Shown: piece by piece, positions 17,708 through 25,993 of the stretch
How the letters are laid out: every line of letters begins with the position of its first letter
Numbering within the stretch: position 1 is the first letter of the stretch
Source: Acidimicrobiia bacterium
Lineage (GTDB): Bacteria; Actinomycetota; Acidimicrobiia; Spongiisociales; JAENVV01
Length of the DNA stretch: 42,062 nucleotides
Assembly (NCBI GenBank): GCA_024637275.1
Contig: JAGXFS010000169.1
Coordinates: 1-42,062 of the forward strand
Direction: 5' to 3'
The notes under the pieces: generated by a model
What the model was told of the DNA's origin: nothing
What the model saw: only the letters and a program-made list of their open reading frames with translations
Databases searched by the model: none
Made by a program: the position numbers and the translations under genes

Positions 17708-19348
17708 ATGGAGCATCCACCAGATGAGGTCTTCAACCAGCCACCTGAGCTCGGCGGTCTGAATCTGTACGCCGCAGATCCGGTGGCTGGCACCCTGGCT
17801 CTGCACGGTTCGGACGAATTGCGTCGTATCGGTGCCGTGGCAGGATCTCGTCAATTCAGGGATTGGGGATTCCAGGCGAACCGTTTTCCTCCGGAACTCC
17901 AGACGTTCGATCGATTTGGTCGGCGAATGGATCAGGTTGAGTTTCATCCCGCCTGGCACGAGCTCATGGCTACTTCTGTCGGGTTGGGGATCACCTCGCT
18001 ACCTCATGACGCAGAGGCGCCCGATGATGCCCATCTGGACCGAGCGGTTCGGGCGTATCTGGTTGGTCAGATCGAGCAGGGCCACATGTGCCCGGTCTCG
18101 ATGACGTATGCGGTGGTCCCGGCACTCCGACAGCAACCCGACGTAGCTGCCGGGTGGGAACGAGCGCTCTCTAGTCGTGTGTATGACCCGGTCTTTGGGC
18201 CCCCCTCGGAAAAGCAGGGTGTTCTGATGGGGATGGGCATGACCGAACGCCAGGGCGGCACCGACGTCCGGTCCAACACTTCGATCGCAGTCGCTGACGG
18301 ACCAGGGGGATCGGGCGGTGAGTACCGGATAACCGGCCACAAGTGGTTTTGTTCTGCGCCGATGAATGATGCCTTTCTGGTTCTGGCCCAAGCTCCCGGA
18401 GGCCTGTCGTGTTTCTTGCTTCCCCGCTGGACTCCTGACGGTGTCCAGAACAGCTTTCTAATTAACCGCCTTAAGGACAAGCTAGGCAACCGGTCGAATG
18501 CGTCGGCTGAAGTCGAATTCGAGTCCAGCTGGGCACAGATGATCGGTGAGGAGGGCCGGGGCGTATCAACGATCATCGAAATGGTGAACGCCACCCGGTT
18601 GGATTGCGTAATCGGAGCCGCCGCAATCATGCGACAGGCGGTGACCCAGGCGGTCTGGCACGTCGCCCATCGGAGCGCGTTCGGAGCTGAACTAATCGAA
18701 CAGCCCCTTATGCAGAATGTGATTGCGGATCTGGATCTCGAAGCTCAAGCGGCCACGGCATTGATGATTCGGTTGGCAACCTCGTTCGATCGGGCCGACG
18801 ACGATGATCATGAGGCCCTGGTCAAGCGGATCCTGACCCCGGTTGCCAAGTACTGGATCACCAAGCGTTGTAGCGAGGTCGTTCGTGAGGCGACCGAGTG
18901 CCTGGGCGGCGCAGGATACGTCGAGGATTCGATCATGCCGCGCTTGTATCGTGAGTCGCCACTCAACGCTATTTGGGAGGGATCCGGGAACGTCATTGCC
19001 CTCGATGTCCTCCGAGTCCTAAACAAGGAGCCGGGGGCTCTCGATGCGTTCCTGACTGAGGTCGAGACCAACGTCCCGAATCTCAAGAGCACGGTAGAGA
19101 AACTCAGAACAGAGATTCAGTCGACCGAGAACCTGGAGCCCGTTGCCCGGCGCCTGGTTGAACGGTTGGGCATGTTGGCTTCCGCCTCGGCGCTGGGTCG
19201 TACCGGCGATCCAGCTGTAACCGACGCCTACCTACGTTCACGCATCAACGGCGACCATGGCTCCTTGTACGGCACCCTGCCTGCCTCGATTGACGCAGCC
19301 CGCATCACTAAGCGTGCCTACGGTTTGATCGAAGCGGCCAGAATCTAG
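17708..19348 (+). CDS. AidB-like acyl-CoA dehydrogenase
   Basis: LMGMGMTERQGGTDVRSNTS, YRITGHKWFCSAPMNDAFLVLAQAPGGLSCFLLPR, RLKDKLGNRSNASAEVEF, ECLGGAGYVEDSIMPRLYRESPLNAIWEGSGNVIALDVLRVLNKEPG. Start taken at MEHPPDEV. Confidence 0.92.
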   Translation: MEHPPDEVFNQPPELGGLNLYAADPVAGTLALHGSDELRRIGAVAGSRQFRDWGFQANRFPPELQTFDRFGRRMDQVEFHPAWHELMATSVGLGITSLPHDAEAPDDAHLDRAVRAYLVGQIEQGHMCPVSMTYAVVPALRQQPDVAAGWERALSSRVYDPVFGPPSEKQGVLMGMGMTERQGGTDVRSNTSIAVADGPGGSGGEYRITGHKWFCSAPMNDAFLVLAQAPGGLSCFLLPRWTPDGVQNSFLINRLKDKLGNRSNASAEVEFESSWAQMIGEEGRGVSTIIEMVNATRLDCVIGAAAIMRQAVTQAVWHVAHRSAFGAELIEQPLMQNVIADLDLEAQAATALMIRLATSFDRADDDDHEALVKRILTPVAKYWITKRCSEVVREATECLGGAGYVEDSIMPRLYRESPLNAIWEGSGNVIALDVLRVLNKEPGALDAFLTEVETNVPNLKSTVEKLRTEIQSTENLEPVARRLVERLGMLASASALGRTGDPAVTDAYLRSRINGDHGSLYGTLPASIDAARITKRAYGLIEAARI

Positions 19349-19377
19349 TTCGGCCGGCGTTTCCGTGCGGAAGAGGG

Positions 19378-19809
19378 CTAGCCGCCCTTCACACTTCCAA
19401 CGGTCAACTGATCCGCTTTGACGGTGGCCCGGGAGTCGGTGTCGTGACACCGATCGACCTGTTCGAAGTCCAGGTCCCCGTCGAACGAGAGGACGTTGCC
19501 GACCGGGTCGTCGAGCGCCAGACGGACACGATGTTGTCCCGGTGCGATGGCAACAAAAGCCGAATAGTGGATGCCATCATCGGTGATGTTCAAGTAGTTC
19601 AAACCGTCGACTGTGGCTTCCCCATTGGCGGAGAGGTCATTGAACTCTATGCAACGGTCGTCGACGCAGACTGCGAGGGCATAAGTGCCAAAGGCAAGCG
19701 GCTCAGCAAGTTCGACAGCGATGCTCGAGGGAATCCGATCGTCGCCGCAGAAGCAACCACTGAGGAGAGCTGCGGCAAGCAGGGGGATGATGAGCACGAA
19801 ATGTCGCAC
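19378..19809 (-). CDS. Putative lipoprotein
   Basis: MRHFVLIIPLLAAALLSGCFCGDD lipobox (LLSGC). Confidence 0.65.
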   Translation of the reverse strand: MRHFVLIIPLLAAALLSGCFCGDDRIPSSIAVELAEPLAFGTYALAVCVDDRCIEFNDLSANGEATVDGLNYLNITDDGIHYSAFVAIAPGQHRVRLALDDPVGNVLSFDGDLDFEQVDRCHDTDSRATVKADQLTVGSVKGG

Positions 19810-19870
19810 GGTCGCATCCTAGGTGGACCAGGCAGCTCCGCTCACTTCTGTAGAGGCGCCGACTCCGCGG

Positions 19871-20506
19871 TCAATTGGTCTTCGCCATGACAGCTACGCG
19901 ATAGCCGATCACGAGAGGGACCCTGCGCACCGGGAGCCCGACGTAGAGCGACATGAGTCGGTCGGCGTCGTCCTGTGAGACGAACTCGAAGACCGTTTCG
20001 ATTTCGTTGACGGTGAAGCCCCTTGGCTCCCAGAACCCTCTGTCGATAGCGCCGTCTTGGTCGAGGATTGAGGTGAACTCGTCATCGCCATAGTTGTCGA
20101 CAATCACCATCGGTCCGCCGGGTTGAACCACCCGTTCTATCTCGTCAAGGCCCCGGCTGATGTCGAGGTAGCCGGGGAAGAAGTAGGCCCAGGTCGCGTA
20201 GGCGCCGGCAAATGAATTGTCGGTGAACGGCAGAGACTCCGCACTGGCTCGCACGTAGCTGAGGCTTCGATCGGCGTTGATCATTCCTTGCGCCGGTTCG
20301 ACGCCGAACAACGATCGCGTGGGACTGCTCAACGCATCGGCCGTGAAGCCATCACCAGCGCCGATGTCGAGCAGATCACCATCCGGTAGGACCTCGTCAA
20401 GGTACCGGATCACCTTTCCTGGGCGGTCCATCGCCGCCCGTTCGATTTCGAACAGGTCCCGATTTTCGGCACCGTAAAAGGGAATGATGGACATGCCACG
20501 CAGCAT
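19871..20506 (-). CDS. Class I SAM-dependent methyltransferase
   Basis: LLDIGAGDGFTADALSSPTRSLFGVEPAQGMI...SLPFTDNSFAGAYATWAYFF...EIERVVQPGGPMVIVDNYGDDEF. Start may be 20494. Confidence 0.85.
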   Translation of the reverse strand: MLRGMSIIPFYGAENRDLFEIERAAMDRPGKVIRYLDEVLPDGDLLDIGAGDGFTADALSSPTRSLFGVEPAQGMINADRSLSYVRASAESLPFTDNSFAGAYATWAYFFPGYLDISRGLDEIERVVQPGGPMVIVDNYGDDEFTSILDQDGAIDRGFWEPRGFTVNEIETVFEFVSQDDADRLMSLYVGLPVRRVPLVIGYRVAVMAKTN

Positions 20507-20569
20507 ATCGGGCTGTTCATCCCGCGTCGTGCGGGCGGATGCTTCGTCGGCTGGTAATCGCGGCTATCG

Positions 20570-20690
20570 TGACGATGCGCGCTTCAACTCATCGAGTAGG
20601 AGCGATCGTTGAGTAGCGAAGTCCGGTTTGATTCCGGCGCTGTCCCGCAACTGTAAAACCGCGAGGTTGAGCCAGGTCGCCTTCTCACCG
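20570..20690 (+). ncRNA. Cobalamin riboswitch aptamer (limits approximate)
   Basis: GCGAAGTCCGGTTTGATTCCGGCGCTGTCCCGCAACTGTAAAACCGCGAGGTTGAGCCAGGTCGCC matches the conserved B12-box layout (GGGAA..GGTG..TCC..GC.G.CCCGC.ACTGTAA...GAGCCAGG). Lies directly upstream of btuFCD-like genes. Confidence 0.88.
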
Positions 20691-20701
20691 ATCGGATGGC
20701 T

Positions 20702-20760
20702 GTACCTCCGGAGGAGGGGTTCGCCAGTCACGTTTGGTCTCCTCCCCAAAAGGAGGTACC
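20702..20760 (+). promoter_or_regulatory. Riboswitch expression platform with SD-sequestering alternatives
   Basis: GTACCTCC (20702-20709) is a perfect complement of GGAGGTAC (20752-20759), which contains the SD AGGAGGT for TTG 20765. CTCCTCC (20739-20745) can pair with the SD or with the upstream GGAGGAG. Confidence 0.65.
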
Positions 20761-20764
20761 AACC

Positions 20765-21772
20765 TTGAAACGGACATTCACATCCGCCATTGCTCTCATC
20801 TTCCTGCTCGTGGCCTGTGGAACTGCCAACGATTCCACGCCAGTGACAAGTACCGCTGAGACCACGAGCACGACGCCCGCAGCCGAAGAGCCAACGACCA
20901 CCACAACCACGCCCGACAGCAGCCAAGAGGGCGGCTTTCCGGTAACGGTGATGAGCGGGTTGGGCGAGATCACCATCGAGGAGAAGCCGTCGGCTATCGT
21001 GTCGCTGTCTCCCGCTTCGACGGAGATATTGTTCGGCGTTGGCGCCGGCGACCAGGTGCTCGCGGTCGATTCGCTAAGCAACTTTCCGGAGTCCGCTCCA
21101 CTTGATCCTGATCTTTCGGCGTGGACGCCCAACGTCGAAGCCATCATCGGCATGAACCCGGACCTCGTGTTAATCAGCGGAGTCGTAGATGATCTGATCG
21201 CCGGTCTTGATGCTGCCGGGATCCCGGTCCTGGTGCATTCCGCACCAGCCGACATCAACGGTGTGTACGAACAGATCGAACAGGTCGGGGTCGCGACCGG
21301 CAACGTCGGCGGAGCCGCCGCTCTGGTCGCACAGATGCAAGCGGACATTGCCGACATCGTGGCTGGCGTCCCGCAGTATGAGGTCCCTCCGACCTACTAC
21401 CACGAGTTGGATAACACCCTCTACAGTGTTACTTCGCACACGTTCATGGGACAGATATATGCTCTGCTGGGTCTCGAAAACGTCGCGGATCCTGCTGACC
21501 TTGACGGTTCAGCCTATGGCTATCCGCAGCTGTCGGCAGAGTATCTGGTCGACGCCGATCCCGACTTCATCTTTCTGGCAGACACCATCTGTTGTGCCGC
21601 CACGGCCGAATCGCTCGCCGAGCGTCCCGGGTGGGAGACCCTGTCGGCAGTTCAGGATGGTCGGGTCGTCGAATTGAGCGACGATGTCGCCTCTCGATGG
21701 GGGCCGCGAGTCGTTGAGCTGTTGCGGGCCGTCGCCGACGCGATGTCCGCTGCCGAGGTGACCAACGGCTGA
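20765..21772 (+). CDS. btuF: Cobalamin ABC transporter substrate-binding lipoprotein (BtuF-like)
   Basis: TTG start after AAAAGGAGGTACCAACC; KRTFTSAIALIFLLVACG lipobox; T/S/P-rich linker; IVSLSPASTEILFGVGAGDQVLAVDSLSNFPE...; IFLADTICCAATAESLAERPGWETLSAVQDGRVVEL. Confidence 0.88.
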   Translation: MKRTFTSAIALIFLLVACGTANDSTPVTSTAETTSTTPAAEEPTTTTTTPDSSQEGGFPVTVMSGLGEITIEEKPSAIVSLSPASTEILFGVGAGDQVLAVDSLSNFPESAPLDPDLSAWTPNVEAIIGMNPDLVLISGVVDDLIAGLDAAGIPVLVHSAPADINGVYEQIEQVGVATGNVGGAAALVAQMQADIADIVAGVPQYEVPPTYYHELDNTLYSVTSHTFMGQIYALLGLENVADPADLDGSAYGYPQLSAEYLVDADPDFIFLADTICCAATAESLAERPGWETLSAVQDGRVVELSDDVASRWGPRVVELLRAVADAMSAAEVTNG

Positions 21773-22806
21773 TGCTCGACGTCCAGCCCTCCCGATTGTT
21801 ACCAAGGTGGTGGTTTGTGGCTGCCTTGGTTCTGGCTGCGACGGTTCTGGGCGGACTCTCGATTGGGCCGGTCCCGCTTACTGTCTCGGATATTTGGGCG
21901 GTACTTGTTGGCCATCTCCCCGGCGTGACCAGATCAGAGACAGTTTCGCTCGCCCACGAGGCGATTATCTGGGATATCCGCTTCCCACGGGTGATGCTCG
22001 GGGTCCTCGTCGGCGGAACCCTGGCTATGGCGGGAGCGGCCTATCAGGGAGTGTTCCGCAATCCACTGGCCGACCCGTATCTGCTTGGGGTGGCTGCCGG
22101 CGCCGGTCTGGGAGCCACCCTGGCGATTGCGGTTGGCGGAGCCGGCTCGGCATTTCTCCCGGTGGCAGCCTTTGTGGGAGCCGTAGCGGCTGCTGCGATC
22201 ACGTACGCGATCGGAGCGGCGAGTTCCCGAACAAGTTCCGTTGCCTCGCTCATCTTGTCCGGTGTGGCTGTCGCCGCCTTCCTCACGGCTGCCCAGACCT
22301 ACGTGCAGCAGCGCAACTCCGAGACACTGCGAGAGGTCTACTCGTGGATTCTCGGGCGCCTATCGACGGCTGGATGGTCAGATGTTCGATCGGTTGTCCC
22401 ATACGTCTTCGTAGCGTCTGTGACGCTCTTTGCCCTTCGCAGGATGCTCGACGTGTTGGCTCTCGGTGACGAGGAGGCCACGGCGCTCGGGATGCCAGTC
22501 ACCCGGATTCGGCTGATCATCGTGGCCGCCGCCACGCTCGGAACGGCTGCCGTTGTAGCCGTGAGCGGTTTGATTGGTTTCGTCGGGATCGTCATCCCAC
22601 ATTTGCTTCGGTTGCTGTTCGGATCCAGCTACCGGCTACTCATCCCGTTGTCATTCCTCGGAGGTGGCGCGTTTCTCGTCGCCGCCGACCTGGTTGCGAG
22701 GATCGCCATTCCGCCAGCTGAGCTGCCAATCGGCGTTATAACTGCGTTCCTGGGTGCACCATTTTTTGCACTCATTCTTCGGACCCGCCAGGGAGCCGTG
22801 AGATGA
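21772..22806 (+). CDS. btuC: ABC transporter permease, FecCD/BtuC family
   Basis: IIWDIRFPRVMLGVLVGGTLAMAGAAYQGVFRNPLADPYLLGVAAGAGLGATLAI...VSGLIGFVGIVIPHLLRLLFGSSYRLLIPLSFLGGGAFLVAADL. Overlaps its neighbours by 1-4 nt. Confidence 0.93.
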   Translation: MLDVQPSRLLPRWWFVAALVLAATVLGGLSIGPVPLTVSDIWAVLVGHLPGVTRSETVSLAHEAIIWDIRFPRVMLGVLVGGTLAMAGAAYQGVFRNPLADPYLLGVAAGAGLGATLAIAVGGAGSAFLPVAAFVGAVAAAAITYAIGAASSRTSSVASLILSGVAVAAFLTAAQTYVQQRNSETLREVYSWILGRLSTAGWSDVRSVVPYVFVASVTLFALRRMLDVLALGDEEATALGMPVTRIRLIIVAAATLGTAAVVAVSGLIGFVGIVIPHLLRLLFGSSYRLLIPLSFLGGGAFLVAADLVARIAIPPAELPIGVITAFLGAPFFALILRTRQGAVR

Positions 22807-23603
22807 TCGTCGTACGGAACCTTTCAGCAACGTATGACGAGCATGTCGTCTACTCCGACGTTTCGATGACCGTCATGGCGGGGGAGTGGGTCGTCATTAT
22901 CGGCCCGAACGGTGCCGGGAAGTCAACGCTCCTTCGGTCGATAGCTGGTCTCACGGACATGCCTGGGTCGGTCAAAGTCGATGGTCGCTCGATCGACGAG
23001 ATCTCGGGGCGCGAGCGCGCCCAGAAAGTCGCGTTTGTGCCGCAAGCGCCGGCACTGCCATCCGGCATGACCGTCACGGACTACGTCCTGTTGGGGCGCA
23101 CTCCGTACCTCTCCTTGCTCGGGACCGAAACGAAGAAGGATCTCCGTGTGGCCAGCCACATGCTCGGGCTATTGGCGGTCGAAGACCTGGCCAAGCGGGA
23201 CCTTGCCACCCTGTCGGGCGGCGAGGCACAGCGGGTTGTCCTGGCAAGGGCACTCGCTCAAGAACCGCAGGTGCTTTTACTTGACGAGCCGACGTCCGCC
23301 CTCGATCTGGGGCGACAGCAGGAGACGATGCAGGTCATCGACGACTTGCGCGTCGATCGCCAGTTGACCGTCATCACGACGATGCATGACCTCACCCTCG
23401 CCGGTCAGTTTGCTGATCGACTTCTGCTGCTCAACGGTGGCGGAATCCTGGCCGAAGGCACGCCAGACGAAGTGCTTACTAGTGAAACGATATCGAAGCA
23501 CTACGGGGCCAACGTGCGCGTCATCCGTGACTCAGATGGAGGCGTCATAGTTGTCCCGATCCGGGCACGGCAGTCGGGTCGCAACATTGGCCGTGCTCTA
23601 TAA
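22803..23603 (+). CDS. btuD: ABC transporter ATP-binding protein (BtuD/FecE-like)
   Basis: Walker A GPNGAGKSTLLRS; signature LSGGEAQRVVLARALAQ; Walker B VLLLDEPTSALD. Confidence 0.93.
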   Translation: MIVVRNLSATYDEHVVYSDVSMTVMAGEWVVIIGPNGAGKSTLLRSIAGLTDMPGSVKVDGRSIDEISGRERAQKVAFVPQAPALPSGMTVTDYVLLGRTPYLSLLGTETKKDLRVASHMLGLLAVEDLAKRDLATLSGGEAQRVVLARALAQEPQVLLLDEPTSALDLGRQQETMQVIDDLRVDRQLTVITTMHDLTLAGQFADRLLLLNGGGILAEGTPDEVLTSETISKHYGANVRVIRDSDGGVIVVPIRARQSGRNIGRAL

Positions 23604-23637
23604 CCCGCCGTCAAGAACCCGCCCACCTACGTCGGCC

Positions 23638-24747
23638 CTAGATAAACGGCAGTGGGTGAACCAGGGCTTGATGGGTTCCGATCGGGGAAGTGACCTCAAC
23701 GGAGGCACCTGACTGCACCAGCGCTGCTTCGATCTGGGCAAGGCCAATTGTTTTGCTGAGGCGAGGCGAATGGACGATCGCAGACAGGGTGCCAACTTTC
23801 CGTCCGTCGACCAAGATGGGTGTCCGCTCGGCGAGGGGCCACGCAGACGGCGCTTCGCCTTCGAACATCAGGCCAGTGAAAAGCCGTTTCGGACCGTCGG
23901 TGGCGATTCTCTGTAATGCGGCCTTGCCGATGTAATCCGCGTCGGTCACCAGATCCACGTAGCGTGCCATGCCCGCTTCGAAGGGGTTGGAGTCGGGGGT
24001 GGTGTCACCACCGAAGGACAGTAGGCCGCTTTCGACCCGTTCGACGTGGTTCGGGGCACCTGGCCCGATACCGTACCGGGTGCCTGCGGCACTGATCCCC
24101 TCATAGAGCTCGTTCCCGCGGCTGCCGTCCTGCAGAAAGAGCTCGAATCCGCCCTGTTTCGACCATCCAGAGCGGCACAGAGCCAGCGGTATGCCGTTCA
24201 GCTCGGTTTCGCGAAACCAGAAGTATTTAAGGTCGTGAATCCACTCGCCAAACAGGTCGGCGGCCAGGTCCACGGCTTTTGGTCCCTGAATAGCCAGAGG
24301 CGAAACGTCGGGTTCGCTGACCACTACATCAAAGCTACCTTCGTTGGCTACGGCGGAGCACCAGAGCAACATGTCCGCATCTGCAAGCGAGAACCAGTAA
24401 CGCTCTTCGTCGAGCTTCATGAGAATCGGGTCGTTGAGAAGGCGACCATCGTGGTCACACATAGCGACATACTTGCCCTGGCCGACTTGCATGCCACTCA
24501 GATCGCGGGCGGTAAGTCGCTGTGCCAGCCTTCCCGCATCGGTCCCAACAAGCTGGACTTGCCGTTCACCACCGACATCCCACAGCGCCACTCGATGGAT
24601 CAGCCGGTCGTATTCGGCGCTTAGGTCGCCATACGAAAGCGGCATGAACATTTTGTTATACACGGTGAAGGCAGTGGCCCCGGCGGCCACGGTCGCCTCG
24701 TAGAACGGTGATTTGCGGATCCGAGGCGTGGTCGTTATCGATGGCAT
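23638..24747 (-). CDS. DmdA-like GcvT-family protein (DMSP demethylase-like aminomethyltransferase)
   Basis: RKSPFYEATVAAGATAFTVYNKMFMPLSY...VALWDVGGERQVQLVGTDAGRLAQRLTARDLSGMQVGQGKYVAMCDHDGRLLNDPILMKL...EPDVSPLAIQGPKA...CRSGWSKQGGFELFL...NPFEAGMARYVDL..., ending LPFI. Pattern resembles DmdA as I recall it. Confidence 0.7.
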   Translation of the reverse strand: MPSITTTPRIRKSPFYEATVAAGATAFTVYNKMFMPLSYGDLSAEYDRLIHRVALWDVGGERQVQLVGTDAGRLAQRLTARDLSGMQVGQGKYVAMCDHDGRLLNDPILMKLDEERYWFSLADADMLLWCSAVANEGSFDVVVSEPDVSPLAIQGPKAVDLAADLFGEWIHDLKYFWFRETELNGIPLALCRSGWSKQGGFELFLQDGSRGNELYEGISAAGTRYGIGPGAPNHVERVESGLLSFGGDTTPDSNPFEAGMARYVDLVTDADYIGKAALQRIATDGPKRLFTGLMFEGEAPSAWPLAERTPILVDGRKVGTLSAIVHSPRLSKTIGLAQIEAALVQSGASVEVTSPIGTHQALVHPLPFI

Positions 24748-24798
24748 GGCGGGCAAGAGTAGCAAGGGTTGATACCCGACTGTGGCCCGAATCAGGTA

Positions 24799-25926
24799 TC
24801 AGGGGCGGGGGTCTCGATCCCGGATCCACGAGGCGAAAAGCGGGTCGACGAGTTCAAGGTCTTCCCCGTACGGGCGCCAGGCGAGACTCCGTCGCTCGAG
24901 TGCGACCAGGGCCTTCGAGGCAGTGCCTTTCGGGAGGCCAAGTCGGCGGGCGGCGGCACCATACGGCGGTTCCTCCCACGCCAGTAACCGGGCTGTCTTG
25001 CGCTGGCCCGTCTCCAGTCCGCTTTCCACGGCAACAAACTCGTGATGGCTACGTGCCATGGCCTCGCCGTAGGCAGTTTCCCACGTCTCTACCGTCGCAG
25101 TGCCATTCGGGCCGGTTGCCTGCCACACCTGATGAGCCAGGAAGGCTGCCCGCTGGGGATGGCCCCGAGATGCGGCGAGCAGGTGGGGGAGCGCCGTACC
25201 TACGTCTCGGTCGGTCGCGCTGAACTTCTCCTCGATGAATTCGGCCAAGGCACTGTCTGGCAACCTGCCAAGCCGGAACTGTTCGGCCTGGCCGTACAGC
25301 GGCGCAGCACGATCGGCAAAAATGGTATTGAGAATCGACTGTTCGGAACCTGCGAAGAGGTACGACAATCGGTCACGTTGATGCTGAATCGTCGACCGGA
25401 TGATCGCTTCGGCGTTGGAAACATCGGCAACGGCTTGGAATTCGTCCATCACGACCAGAGCACGGCAGTCGAGGCCTTCGGCCACCTGGTGGGGGAGTCG
25501 GAGCAATTCCTCCAAGAGGTGGGGGGCTTCCTGTTCGCCTCGTTTCAGCTGGATCTTTGCCGGACCATAGCCAAGTTGAGCCGACACCTCCGGGCTTCGT
25601 CCGGCGAGCTTGCGTACCGCCGACGCAAAAGGGCCGGGTGGGATGGATTGGAGGGCTTGGCCGATCCGGTGTGACAGGTCATCGATCGTTTGCACGCCGA
25701 GGAAATCCACCAGGACGACCGCCAGATCGTTCGAGTCGTGGGCGTCTCGTCGGATCCGATGGATCAAGCTCGTCTTGCCGTAGCGTCGCGGCGCATAGAG
25801 GAGCACAAATCGTCCATGCATGGCCCGATCAGTCAGGGCCGCGATCTCTATGTCGCGTCCGACGACGTCGTCGGGTGGGGCGGGTCCGTCGAATACGAAT
25901 GGGGAGGTTTCGATGTCAAACGTCAT
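24799..25926 (-). CDS. AAA/STAND-type ATPase (archaeal ATPase-like) with C-terminal winged-helix-like region
   Basis: VVGRDIEIAALTDRAMHGRFVLLYAPRRYGKTSLIHRI (Walker A), CRALVVMDEFQAVADV (Walker B), YLFAGSEQSILNTIF, GRLPDSALAEFIEEKF. Confidence 0.85.
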   Translation of the reverse strand: MTFDIETSPFVFDGPAPPDDVVGRDIEIAALTDRAMHGRFVLLYAPRRYGKTSLIHRIRRDAHDSNDLAVVLVDFLGVQTIDDLSHRIGQALQSIPPGPFASAVRKLAGRSPEVSAQLGYGPAKIQLKRGEQEAPHLLEELLRLPHQVAEGLDCRALVVMDEFQAVADVSNAEAIIRSTIQHQRDRLSYLFAGSEQSILNTIFADRAAPLYGQAEQFRLGRLPDSALAEFIEEKFSATDRDVGTALPHLLAASRGHPQRAAFLAHQVWQATGPNGTATVETWETAYGEAMARSHHEFVAVESGLETGQRKTARLLAWEEPPYGAAARRLGLPKGTASKALVALERRSLAWRPYGEDLELVDPLFASWIRDRDPRP

Positions 25927-25949
25927 AGTCTTCCATCAGGATACCTCAT
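25923..25949 (-). CDS. Possible 8-aa leader peptide (MRYPDGRL) overlapping the ATPase start
   Basis: Minus strand AAAGGAGAACCA-ATG AGG TAT CCT GAT GGA AGA CTA TGA. TGA overlaps the ATPase ATG (ATGA). The ATPase frame has an upstream in-frame TGA and no strong SD of its own. Confidence 0.35.
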   Translation of the reverse strand: MRYPDGRL

Positions 25950-25993
25950 TGGTTCTCCTTTGGGAGACCATTTGGGTTTCCGGTGGGGGAGAG

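Noticed and set aside
24799-25926. AAA/STAND ATPase as a defence gene
   Set aside because: No neighbouring effector, nuclease, methylase or toxin domain; this ATPase type is common outside defence contexts.
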